A stretch of 64,000 nucleotides of DNA from CBFIGX01 sp965662265 (lineage in GTDB: Bacteria; Bacteroidota; Bacteroidia; Flavobacteriales; UBA7430): assembly GCA_965662265.1 (NCBI GenBank), contig CBFIGX010000003.1, positions 142,322 through 206,321 on the forward strand, in the 5' to 3' direction. Below are positions 17,652-25,986 of the stretch, piece after piece. The stretch's first letter is position 1; every line of letters starts with the position of its first letter. The position numbers and the translations under genes were made by a program. The notes below the pieces were generated by a model. That model was not told the origin of the DNA. It made no database searches and saw nothing but the letters and a program-made list of their open reading frames with translations.

Positions 17652-19118
17652 TTAAGCATCATACGAATCTGAGTTTACTACCTCCCCGATAAGAGTAGCC
17701 GCTGTACATGAATTAATTCGCACATATACATAATCACCAGGTTTGTGATTTTCTTTGGGAAATATCGCTACCGTATTATGAGTTGTTCTTCCGAATAGGT
17801 CTTTATTAGAGCGCTTTGAAAAGCCCTCTATTAAAACTTTGAATGTTTTCCCCACTCTAGCCTGATTTCTTTCAAGTGAATGTTTTTGTTGTTTGTTAAT
17901 GATTTGAGTTAGTCGTCTAGACTTATCATCTTCTGTTACATCATCTTTGAATTGACGAGCTGCTTTAGTGTTTGGTCGTTCCGAGTACTTAAACATAAAG
18001 CCATAATCATAACGAACATAGTCCATCATTGTTAAAGTGTCCTGATGGTCTTCTTCTTGTTCTGTACAGAACCCAGAGATAATGTCTTGAGAAATACCAC
18101 AATCAGGAATAATTCTTTTAATTGCATCGATACGCTCCATATACCATTCACGAGTGTAGCCTCTATTCATTAAATTTAATATTCGTGTGCTACCAGATTG
18201 AACGGGAAGATGGATATAGTTGCAAATGTTTTCATATTTAGCCATTGTTTCTAAAACATCATTCCCCATGTCTTGTGGGTGTGACGTAGAAAACCTAATT
18301 CTCATTTTAGAATTAACCTTTGCTACTTTTTCAAGGAGTTGTGCAAAGTTTACAGAGCTTGCTTTTTGAATTTCGGATAGTTTTTTAAAATCCATTTTTG
18401 GCCCACCACCGTACCATAAGTAAGAATCTACATTTTGTCCCAGTAAGGTAACTTCTCTATATCCATTGTCAAACAGATCTCTAACCTCATTGATGATGCT
18501 TTCTGCATCTCTACTTCGTTCTCTTCCTCGAGTAAATGGAACGACACAAAACGTACACATATTGTCGCAACCTCTCATGATAGATACAAATGCTGTTACG
18601 CCGTTACTATTTAGCCGAACCGGACTAATGTCTGCATAGGTTTCCTCCTTTGAGAGTTGAACATTCACAGATTTTTGTCCCTCATCAACCGTTTTAATTA
18701 AATTAGGAAGATCTCTGTATGCGTCAGGGCCAACAACAATATCTACTAATTTTTCTTCTTCTAAAAATTTAGACTTTAATCGTTCTGCCATGCAGCCTAA
18801 AACCCCCACAGTCATGTGTTTATTTTCTTTCTTAAGCTTTTGAAAAGTTTTTAAACGCTTACGAACTGTTTGTTCTGCTTTTTCTCTTATGGAACATGTA
18901 TTTACAAATATCAGATCAGATTCTTCGATATTTTTAGTTGTGCTAAAACCGTGCTCAGACAAGATGGAGGCTACAATTTCACTATCAGAAAAATTCATCT
19001 GACACCCATAGCTCTCGATGTAAAGCTTTCTTTTTCCACTAGATTTTGATTTTAAGACAGTAGCTTCACCCTGCTTATCTTCGTGAATGACTTTATTTCC
19101 TTGATGGTGTTGTTCCAT
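17652..19118 (-). CDS. miaB: tRNA-2-methylthio-N6-dimethylallyladenosine synthase MiaB
   Basis: Radical SAM methylthiotransferase that modifies A37 of tRNAs reading UNN codons. The N-terminal MTTase domain has the three cluster cysteines in YGCQMNFSDSE, NTCSIREKAE and LGCMAERL; the radical SAM motif CDNMCTFC lies in RGCDNMCTFCVVPFTRGRE; a TRAM domain ends the protein. 488 aa, with an extra ~25 hydrophilic residues at the N-terminus. It leads a minus-strand operon running to secG and is divergent from topA. Confidence 0.97.
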   Translation of the reverse strand: MEQHHQGNKVIHEDKQGEATVLKSKSSGKRKLYIESYGCQMNFSDSEIVASILSEHGFSTTKNIEESDLIFVNTCSIREKAEQTVRKRLKTFQKLKKENKHMTVGVLGCMAERLKSKFLEEEKLVDIVVGPDAYRDLPNLIKTVDEGQKSVNVQLSKEETYADISPVRLNSNGVTAFVSIMRGCDNMCTFCVVPFTRGRERSRDAESIINEVRDLFDNGYREVTLLGQNVDSYLWYGGGPKMDFKKLSEIQKASSVNFAQLLEKVAKVNSKMRIRFSTSHPQDMGNDVLETMAKYENICNYIHLPVQSGSTRILNLMNRGYTREWYMERIDAIKRIIPDCGISQDIISGFCTEQEEDHQDTLTMMDYVRYDYGFMFKYSERPNTKAARQFKDDVTEDDKSRRLTQIINKQQKHSLERNQARVGKTFKVLIEGFSKRSNKDLFGRTTHNTVAIFPKENHKPGDYVYVRINSCTAATLIGEVVNSDSYDA

Positions 19119-19141
19119 TTTAATTTTTTGTTTTCAATGGC

Positions 19142-19179
19142 CAAAATTACAAAATACTACTTTGATGACAAAATGTCAT
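19142..19179 (-). promoter_or_regulatory. miaB operon promoter with overlapping palindrome
   Basis: On the minus strand TAATTTTG (19149-19142) matches the Bacteroidota -7 box TAnnTTTG. A TTTG (19172-19169) lies 19 nt upstream in the -33 position, and it falls inside the perfect inverted repeat ATGACA-AAA-TGTCAT at 19165-19179. A protein bound to the palindrome would cover the -33 element. The predicted start is about 20 nt before the miaB ATG. Confidence 0.6.
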
Positions 19180-19300
19180 ACTATCTCCATCACGTATGGG
19201 TCTAATTTTTTTTTAACAAATCCTTTTAATATAATTAAAAGGGAATGAAATCTACAACATATAATTATGCAAGCATTAGGAAGATTGAAAAAACTTAGTT

Positions 19301-19308
19301 TAATTTTG
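19301..19308 (+). promoter_or_regulatory. Candidate -7 box for topA
   Basis: TAATTTTG fits TAnnTTTG and lies 20 bases before the topA ATG. No TTG is found at the ideal upstream distance; the nearest (19285-19287) is only 13 nt away, so the call is moderate. Confidence 0.45.
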
Positions 19309-19328
19309 CAACAAACATAAGTAGATAT

Positions 19329-21650
19329 ATGGCAAAGAACTTAGTGATAGTAGAGTCACCAGCAAAGGCAAAGACAATTGAGGGTTTTTTAGGAAAAGAT
19401 TTTAAAGTATTGTCGAGTTTTGGGCACATTCGAGATTTATCTCACAAAGCTATGGGCGTGGATGTAGAAGATGGATTTAAGCCTCATTACGAGATATCTG
19501 CCGACAAAAAAGATACAGTAAGAGATTTAAAAAAGCAAGCAAAACTTGCAGGCACCGTATGGCTAGCAACAGATGAAGATAGAGAGGGAGAAGCAATTGC
19601 ATGGCATTTAGCTGAGACATTAAACCTTAAAAATAAAGAGACAAAAAGAATAGTCTTTCATGAAATTACCAAAACAGCCATTACTAATGCTGTTGAAAAC
19701 CCTAGAGACATAGATTATAATTTGGTGAATGCTCAGCAAGCTAGACGAGTCCTCGACCGATTGGTTGGTTTTGAGTTGTCGCCTGTGTTATGGAGAAAGG
19801 TAAAGCAAGGGTTGTCGGCAGGTCGTGTTCAATCTGTAGCTGTTCGCCTTCTGGTTGAGCGTGAGCGTGAGATAAATGTTTTTAATTCTAAAGCATATTA
19901 TAAAATAGTTGCTCAATTTAAAAATAGCCATGCAAAAGTTTTCAGAGCAGAATTACCAACCAGATTTGATACTATTAAAGAGGTGCAATCTTTTTTAGAA
20001 ACATGTGTAAGCGCTGATTTTAAGGTGGCAAAATTAGAAAAAAAGCCGGCATCTAAAAGCCCTGCAGCACCATTTACTACATCCACGCTTCAGCAAGAAG
20101 CAGCAAGAAAGCTAGGCTTTTCTGTTGCTCAAACCATGTCAGTTGCACAAAAACTGTATGAGGCTGGGAAGATTACATACATGAGAACTGATTCAGTAAA
20201 TCTTTCTAAAGATGCAATGCATGCGATAGAGCAAGAGATAATAAATGAGTACGGTAAGGCATATTCAAAGCCAAGGTCTTATTCAACAAAATCTAAATCA
20301 GCACAAGAAGCTCATGAGGCAATAAGACCAACTTACATGCATTCGAGAAATGTAAGTGATGATTATAGCCAACAGCGCCTATACGATCTTATATGGAAAC
20401 GCGCTATTGCATCTCAAATGTCTAATGCTAAATTAGAAAGAACAACTGCATTAATAGAGCATTCTGGGTACGATAAAAACTTTGTCGCTAAAGGAGAAGT
20501 CATGATATTTGATGGATTTTTAAAAGTGTACTTGGAAGGAACCGATGATGATGTAGATGATGAAGATACAGGCATACTTCCAGTGCTAAAAGTAGGGGAA
20601 AAAGTAGCATACACTAAAATTAGTTCTCGTGAGCGATTCACCAAGGCGCCTGCTCGATTTACAGAAGCTAGCTTAGTAAAGAAGCTAGAGGAATTAGGTA
20701 TTGGTAGACCTTCAACTTACGCGCCTACAATTTCTACTGTTCAACGAAGAGGTTATGTAGAAAAAGGGGATGATGAAGGTCAAAAAAGATCGTATCAATA
20801 TATAGAGTTGTTTGAATCGCAAATTGAAACACAAACACACGAAGAAAAAAGTGGATCCAAAAAAGGCAAGCTTTGTCCAACAGATATTGGTATGGTCGTG
20901 AATGATTTCTTAGTATCTAATTTCAATACAATCCTAGATTATCACTTCACAGCTCATGTTGAAAAAGAATTTGATGAAATTGCCTCAGGGGATAAGACCT
21001 GGAACAAGATGCTTCAAGAATTTTATGGTGATTTTCACACTAAGGTTGAAGATGTAAAAGAAAATTCTGAAAGAGCTGTCGGAGAGCGTCTCTTGGGAGT
21101 AGATCCTTCGACTGGACAAAATATGTATGTTCGAATAGGTAGGTATGGACCAATGGCTCAGTTAGGAGAATCTACAGAAGAAGAGAAGCCAAAATTTGCG
21201 AGCCTAAGAAAAGGGCAGTCCATTGAGTCAATAACTCTAGAAGAGGCTATAGATTTATTTAAATTACCCAGACAGGTAGGTCAGTTTGAAGAAAAGGTTG
21301 TTGTGGTAGCTATTGGTAGGTTTGGACCCTACGTTCGCCACGATGGTAAGTTTGTCTCGCTTGGCGATTACGACCCGATGTCGATTGAGTTAGACACTTG
21401 TATCGATCTCATAATTGATAAAAGAAAAGCTGATGCTGCAAAGCATATAAACACCTTTGATCAAGAAGAGCCGGTAATTTATGTTTTAAATGGAAGATGG
21501 GGCCCTTATATTAAAGCAGAAAAAACAAACTATAAAATTCCTAAAGATGTAGATGCTGAAAGTTTGGATAGAGCTCAGTGCCTACACATTATGCAAAATC
21601 AGCCTAAAAAGAAGGCAAAATCACGCGCAAAGAAAAAATCTAAAAAATAA
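19329..21650 (+). CDS. topA: DNA topoisomerase I
   Basis: Type IA topoisomerase that relaxes negative supercoils. 773 aa: N-terminal Toprim domain (KNLVIVESPAKAKTIEGFLG, then LATDEDREGEAIAWHL with the acidic metal residues), topoisomerase core with the active-site Tyr in YMRTDSVN (about residue 284), then GIGRPSTYAPTI. The C-terminus lacks the E. coli four-Cys zinc fingers and instead has repeated G-R/K-x-GPY/M motifs (IGRYGPM, IGRFGPYV, NGRWGPYI) and a basic KKKAKSRAKKKSKK tail. Divergent from miaB. Confidence 0.97.
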   Translation: MAKNLVIVESPAKAKTIEGFLGKDFKVLSSFGHIRDLSHKAMGVDVEDGFKPHYEISADKKDTVRDLKKQAKLAGTVWLATDEDREGEAIAWHLAETLNLKNKETKRIVFHEITKTAITNAVENPRDIDYNLVNAQQARRVLDRLVGFELSPVLWRKVKQGLSAGRVQSVAVRLLVEREREINVFNSKAYYKIVAQFKNSHAKVFRAELPTRFDTIKEVQSFLETCVSADFKVAKLEKKPASKSPAAPFTTSTLQQEAARKLGFSVAQTMSVAQKLYEAGKITYMRTDSVNLSKDAMHAIEQEIINEYGKAYSKPRSYSTKSKSAQEAHEAIRPTYMHSRNVSDDYSQQRLYDLIWKRAIASQMSNAKLERTTALIEHSGYDKNFVAKGEVMIFDGFLKVYLEGTDDDVDDEDTGILPVLKVGEKVAYTKISSRERFTKAPARFTEASLVKKLEELGIGRPSTYAPTISTVQRRGYVEKGDDEGQKRSYQYIELFESQIETQTHEEKSGSKKGKLCPTDIGMVVNDFLVSNFNTILDYHFTAHVEKEFDEIASGDKTWNKMLQEFYGDFHTKVEDVKENSERAVGERLLGVDPSTGQNMYVRIGRYGPMAQLGESTEEEKPKFASLRKGQSIESITLEEAIDLFKLPRQVGQFEEKVVVVAIGRFGPYVRHDGKFVSLGDYDPMSIELDTCIDLIIDKRKADAAKHINTFDQEEPVIYVLNGRWGPYIKAEKTNYKIPKDVDAESLDRAQCLHIMQNQPKKKAKSRAKKKSKK

Positions 21651-21716
21651 ATAAGCGTATCTTTAAATACCTTTATGGTTTAATTGCCATTTTGACAATG
21701 GGTTATTGAATAATTT

Positions 21717-22844
21717 ATGAATGTCAAAGATTTTTTTTCAGATTATCAACACAGTCTTCGACAAGAGAATGATAAAGGAAGGTTGTCCGACTATGTTCAT
21801 TTTTTTAAAGAAGGTATTAATGAGTTAGATTATGATCTGATCATTGTCGGTGTTCCTGAGTCAAGAAATTCATACCTTAACAAAGGGTGTTCATTTGCTC
21901 CAGATCAAATTCGTAAATCCTTTTACAACTTATATCCCGGTTCCTGGAGTCTGAAAGTTCTGGATCTAGGAAATCTTATTCTTGGTGACTCAGTCAAGGA
22001 TACCTATGTTGCTTTAGAGTCTATTTTAGCATATTTTTTTAAACTAGATAAAAAGGTAGTAGTCCTTGGCGGAGGTCATGATTTAACCATCCCAATTTAT
22101 AAGGCTCAGCAACGTGATGGCTTGCCCTTAAATTTTGCTTGCACAGATGCATACTTAGATTTTCAAGGAGGAGCAGCCTTATCCCAATCTTTTCTTTCAG
22201 AGATAATCTCTGATGGTTCGTTGATGTCTAGATATATTTTGCTTGGATATCAAACTTACTTATGTTCGCCTAGTCAAATAGACCTTCTATTATCAATGGA
22301 ATTTGATTTAGTTCGCCTAGGAAGGCTTAAGGAAGATATTAACGAGGTAGAACCCGAATTACGATCTATTCATCATTTAAGCATTGATCATAGCGTGTTG
22401 AAATTATCAGAGGCACCAGCCAATCCACATGGTTCTCCAAATGGTTTAAATGGCGCACAACTTAGTGCCCTATCCAGGTATGCCGGAACGGCTCACAATA
22501 TTAAATCAATATTATTCTCAGAGTTAAACCCTGATCTAGACCAGATGGAGCAAAGTGCGAAGGTGTTTGCCCAGACATTATGGTATTTTATCGAAGGCTT
22601 AAGTGTTTATAAAGATGATCGGCCTGATAAAGAACTAAGTAATTGTCAAAAATTTCATGTTGTTTGCAATCATAAAGACATTGTTTTTTACAAAAACACT
22701 AATACGAATCGGTGGTGGTTTCAATTAAATGATAATGAAGTAGAGAGGTTAGGTCAAAAATATGAGCCATGTTCAATAAAAGATTACAATTTAGCTGTTA
22801 ATGGTGAGCTAAGTGATAGGTTGTATAAATGCCTGATATACTGA
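21717..22844 (+). CDS. Arginase/formimidoylglutamase-like protein with incomplete metal site
   Basis: 375 aa with the ureohydrolase fold pattern, but the dinuclear Mn site is altered. The first ligand His is kept in LGGGHDLT (H121). The DAHxD motif reads DAYLD (Asp144, Tyr146, Asp148), so the His is lost, and the DxD motif reads SIDHS (Asp224, Ser226), losing the second Asp. Two of six ligands are therefore replaced. Bacteroidota genomes carry a related clade of degenerate arginase-like proteins (family knowledge), so this may be a non-catalytic or altered enzyme rather than a true formimidoylglutamase. It stands alone between topA and the T9SS block; no hut or arg genes are nearby. Confidence 0.8.
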   Translation: MNVKDFFSDYQHSLRQENDKGRLSDYVHFFKEGINELDYDLIIVGVPESRNSYLNKGCSFAPDQIRKSFYNLYPGSWSLKVLDLGNLILGDSVKDTYVALESILAYFFKLDKKVVVLGGGHDLTIPIYKAQQRDGLPLNFACTDAYLDFQGGAALSQSFLSEIISDGSLMSRYILLGYQTYLCSPSQIDLLLSMEFDLVRLGRLKEDINEVEPELRSIHHLSIDHSVLKLSEAPANPHGSPNGLNGAQLSALSRYAGTAHNIKSILFSELNPDLDQMEQSAKVFAQTLWYFIEGLSVYKDDRPDKELSNCQKFHVVCNHKDIVFYKNTNTNRWWFQLNDNEVERLGQKYEPCSIKDYNLAVNGELSDRLYKCLIY

Positions 22845-22917
22845 TGTGTTTGGTATAAGATTTGTAAGTTACAGGCATTCTTAATAAATGAGTTTTAAAG
22901 GTTATTGGTAGAATGAA

Positions 22918-22946
22918 TTTGTTTTTTGTTTTTTTTTCTATCTTTA
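22918..22946 (+). promoter_or_regulatory. Candidate promoter of the porP/sprF-gld block
   Basis: TTTG at 22918-22921, 17 nt, then TATCTTTA at 22939-22946, one base off TAnnTTTG. It lies about 40 bases before the preferred start at 22989 and could drive the whole secretion block. Confidence 0.5.
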
Positions 22947-22988
22947 GCCCTCTGAAATTTAAAAGTGCAACAAACGATTATGCATTTT

Positions 22989-23918
22989 ATGAAAAAGTTA
23001 ATAACACTATTTATCGTTCTGTTGGGGAATGTGGTATATGCACAACAAGATCCTCAGTTTTCGCTAAATATGTTTAATATATATTCGGTAAATCCAGCAT
23101 TCTCTGGAAGCTACGATCAGTTCAATGCATTGGCAATTCATAGAAGCCAATGGGTTGGGTTTGATGGTGGTGCACCAACGACTCAGCATTTAAGTGTTGA
23201 GGCTCCAGTGTATTTTCTACATGGTGGTGCTGGTATTAGCCTTGTTAATGATAAACTAGGTAATGAGTACTCACGAGGAGTGAGTTTATCTTATGCTTAC
23301 CAAACAAAACTTTCACGCAAGTCAGAGCTTGGTATAGGGTTTAGTATAGGTTTTGTGGATGTTGGTTTTGAAGGCGAGTGGTTAACACCAGAAGGAAATG
23401 AGGGAGGCAACGATAACGCTATTCCTTCAATAGGATCTAACGATGTAGTGCCTGACTTAGGTTTTGGTTTGTATTACAGAATGAAAGAACTGTACATAGG
23501 ATACTCGATAACACACATTAATGAGGCGGAAGCTATATTTGATGACGCTAATTTTAAACTTAAGAAGCACCACTACTTAACAATGGGTTGGAAACACATT
23601 GTTAATAACGAACTAGATATGCATCCGTCAATCCATATGAAAACTGATCAAGTGTCTACCCAAATTGATTTTAATATTAATTTGAATTACGGCGAAAAGT
23701 TGTGGGGTGGTATAACCTACAGGTTAGATGATGCGGTCGTTTTAATTTCTGGTGTCAATATTAATGAAAATTTGAAGTTTGGTTACGCTTATGACATAAC
23801 CACCTCAGATTTAAAATCTGAGTCTAGTGGTTCTCATGAAATACTACTAAGATATTCCTTTAAAATGCGTCCGCCTAAAAAAATGCCGACACATTATAGA
23901 AATCTTAGATATAATTAA
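22989..23918 (+). CDS. Type IX secretion outer-membrane protein, PorP/SprF family
   Basis: About 309 aa. A signal peptide (MKKLITLFIVLLGNVVYAQ) is followed by QDPQFSLNMFNIYSVNPAFSGSY, the N-terminal signature of PorP/SprF proteins, then many short amphipathic strands consistent with an outer-membrane beta-barrel, ending in an Arg-rich tail. I prefer the ATG at 22989 because the signal peptide begins there; GTG 22965 and ATG 22980 are in frame. In this family PorP/SprF helps T9SS secretion and couples surface adhesins to the motor. It directly precedes gldK, as in other Bacteroidota. Confidence 0.92.
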   Translation: MKKLITLFIVLLGNVVYAQQDPQFSLNMFNIYSVNPAFSGSYDQFNALAIHRSQWVGFDGGAPTTQHLSVEAPVYFLHGGAGISLVNDKLGNEYSRGVSLSYAYQTKLSRKSELGIGFSIGFVDVGFEGEWLTPEGNEGGNDNAIPSIGSNDVVPDLGFGLYYRMKELYIGYSITHINEAEAIFDDANFKLKKHHYLTMGWKHIVNNELDMHPSIHMKTDQVSTQIDFNINLNYGEKLWGGITYRLDDAVVLISGVNINENLKFGYAYDITTSDLKSESSGSHEILLRYSFKMRPPKKMPTHYRNLRYN

Positions 23919-23959
23919 CGGAGAATTACTTATTTGTAAACTGTAGGAAAAAAAGAAAA

Positions 23960-25288
23960 ATGAGAAAGATACTTTTACTTGGAGCTATTGTGTTGACCCT
24001 AATCAGTAGTTGTGGAACTTCATCCAGAGGAGAATTGGTTGGTGTTCAAGAGTTAATTGAATTCTACCCTTCAGATCCTTATGGGATGGTCTTTATTGAT
24101 AAAGGAACCTTTACTATGGGTGCTAATGATGGTGATGTGCCTTATGCACACACTACACCAAAGAAATTAGTTACTATGCATGCCTTTTATATGGATCAGA
24201 TGGAAATCACAAATAATGAATACCGTCAGTACGTTCACTGGGTTCGCGATTCCATTGCTAGAACTCTTTTAGCGGAAGCAATGGTTGAAGGTTATGAGTA
24301 TATAGAAGAAACTGCCGATGGTGAGTTTTTAGAGACACCATATCTAAATTGGGATACCCCAATAGACTACAATTCTGATGATGAAGAAATCAGCCTAGTA
24401 CTTGAAGATATGTACATTCCGGTTGAAGAGAGAATTATGGGCCGAAAAGAATTTGATACGCGTTCATGGAGTCACAAATACACTTGGGTGGATAAATCTT
24501 CTGCTTCGGATAAAGCCAATAGATTTGATCCAGAAACAAGAACTTATCGTGAAGGGTTTAGCCGTCAAAACCTTGTTCAAGAAGCGGAAGTGTTTGTTTA
24601 TCCAGACACACTTGCATGGATGCATGACTTTTCCTATACTTTCAACGAACCAATGTTTAACACATATTTCTGGCACCCTGCTTATGGAGAGTATCCAGTT
24701 GTTGGTGTAAATTGGGAACAAGCTACAGCTTTTTGTAATTGGAGAACGGAGTTAAGAAATAGTCAGCTTAACAATTATCAACAGAAGTACGAGACGCCCT
24801 TCCGATTGCCAACAGAGGCAGAGTGGGAATATGCCGCTCGTGGAGGAAGAGCAAACTCTATTTATGCATGGGGAGGACCCTACTCTAGAAATGCCAAAGG
24901 CTGTTTCTTAGCTAACTTCAAACCTGTACGTGGTAACTATATCGCAGACGGCTACGCTTACACTGCGCCTTCTGAATCTTATTGGGCAAATGATTATGGT
25001 TTATACAATATGTCTGGTAATGTTTCTGAATGGACATCAACTCCGTTTGAGCCAACAGCTTCATTATTTGTATCTGATATGAACCCTTATTACACTTATG
25101 ACGCAGATGATAATGAACATCCAATGTTAAAGAGAAAAGTTATTAAAGGTGGTTCCTGGAAAGATGTTGGAGCATTTTTGCAAGTAGCAGCCAAAGATTA
25201 CGAATACCAGGACACGTCAAAGAGTTATATTGGGTTCCGCTGTGTGAAAACATACGCTGGTGTACACAATGTAAACTTTGGATATTAA
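23960..25288 (+). CDS. gldK: T9SS/gliding lipoprotein GldK (PorK)
   Basis: Outer-membrane lipoprotein that, with GldN, forms the periplasmic ring of the type IX secretion machine. 442 aa; lipobox LISSC with Cys about 18. The mature part is a formylglycine-generating-enzyme-like (SUMF1) fold: FIDKGTFTMGANDGDVPYAH, FYMDQMEITNNEYRQYVHW, PVVGVNWEQATAFCNWR, RLPTEAEWEYAARGG, GNVSEWTSTPF and GGSWKD, the usual GldK pattern with a large insert at about 95-210. Second gene of the block. Confidence 0.96.
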   Translation: MRKILLLGAIVLTLISSCGTSSRGELVGVQELIEFYPSDPYGMVFIDKGTFTMGANDGDVPYAHTTPKKLVTMHAFYMDQMEITNNEYRQYVHWVRDSIARTLLAEAMVEGYEYIEETADGEFLETPYLNWDTPIDYNSDDEEISLVLEDMYIPVEERIMGRKEFDTRSWSHKYTWVDKSSASDKANRFDPETRTYREGFSRQNLVQEAEVFVYPDTLAWMHDFSYTFNEPMFNTYFWHPAYGEYPVVGVNWEQATAFCNWRTELRNSQLNNYQQKYETPFRLPTEAEWEYAARGGRANSIYAWGGPYSRNAKGCFLANFKPVRGNYIADGYAYTAPSESYWANDYGLYNMSGNVSEWTSTPFEPTASLFVSDMNPYYTYDADDNEHPMLKRKVIKGGSWKDVGAFLQVAAKDYEYQDTSKSYIGFRCVKTYAGVHNVNFGY

Positions 25289-25319
25289 ACAATTTTAACC
25301 TAAAAAAATTAAATTAGAT

Positions 25320-25952
25320 ATGAGTTTTTTAGAAACTAAAAAAGGAAAGAATTTTATGTCAAAATTATACGGTATTGGTGCTGCCGTAGTAATTTTGGGT
25401 GCTTTATTTAAAATTCAACACTGGACAGGAGCAGATGAGATGTTAATTTTAGGTTTGGGTACTGAAGCAATAATATTTTTTGTTTCAGCCTTTGAAAAAC
25501 CACAAAAGGAATATGATTGGTCTTTAGTATATCCGGAGCTTACAGGTATGAACGATGATCAAATTAGTCCAGTAAAAGAGTTAGATAATATGCTTGAAAA
25601 AGCAAAGGTAGACGGTGAGCTAATAAATAGTCTAGGCGAAGGATTGCGAAAAGTTAACAAGGCAGCTAATGGTATTGGATCTGTTGTAGAAATAGCAGAT
25701 AGTACCAAAGAGTATAGTGAGCAAGTTTCTGCAGCAGCTAAAAAGTTAGAAAACATCAATTCTTTATATGAAGATCAAATTAAGTCTTCTGCAGAACAAG
25801 CAAATGCAACCAAAAGAATGGCTGCTAACATGACATCCTCATTAGATAACGCAGAGCAAATGCGTGTTGAGTTAGAAATGCTCAAAACAAATTTAAGCGA
25901 GTTAAATTCAGTTTATGGCAACATGCTAAATGCCATGAATATTAATAAATAA
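25320..25952 (+). CDS. gldL: T9SS motor subunit GldL (PorL)
   Basis: Inner-membrane partner of GldM in the proton-powered rotary motor that energises T9SS. 210 aa: two membrane helices (about residues 17-35 and 40-62), the second containing a Glu in LGLGTEAIIFF that corresponds to the buried acidic residue thought to take part in proton flow. The KIQHWTGADEML loop between them is typical. The cytoplasmic C-terminal part is helical and rich in Ala, Lys and Glu. Lies 31 bases after gldK and 34 before gldM. Confidence 0.96.
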   Translation: MSFLETKKGKNFMSKLYGIGAAVVILGALFKIQHWTGADEMLILGLGTEAIIFFVSAFEKPQKEYDWSLVYPELTGMNDDQISPVKELDNMLEKAKVDGELINSLGEGLRKVNKAANGIGSVVEIADSTKEYSEQVSAAAKKLENINSLYEDQIKSSAEQANATKRMAANMTSSLDNAEQMRVELEMLKTNLSELNSVYGNMLNAMNINK

Positions 25953-25986
25953 ACTACTGTCTAAACAGTTCACAAAATAAATCGTA

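Noticed and set aside
21651..21716. Terminator between topA and the arginase-like gene
   Set aside because: The only inverted repeat (CCATT/AATGG) is 5 bp and has no T run.
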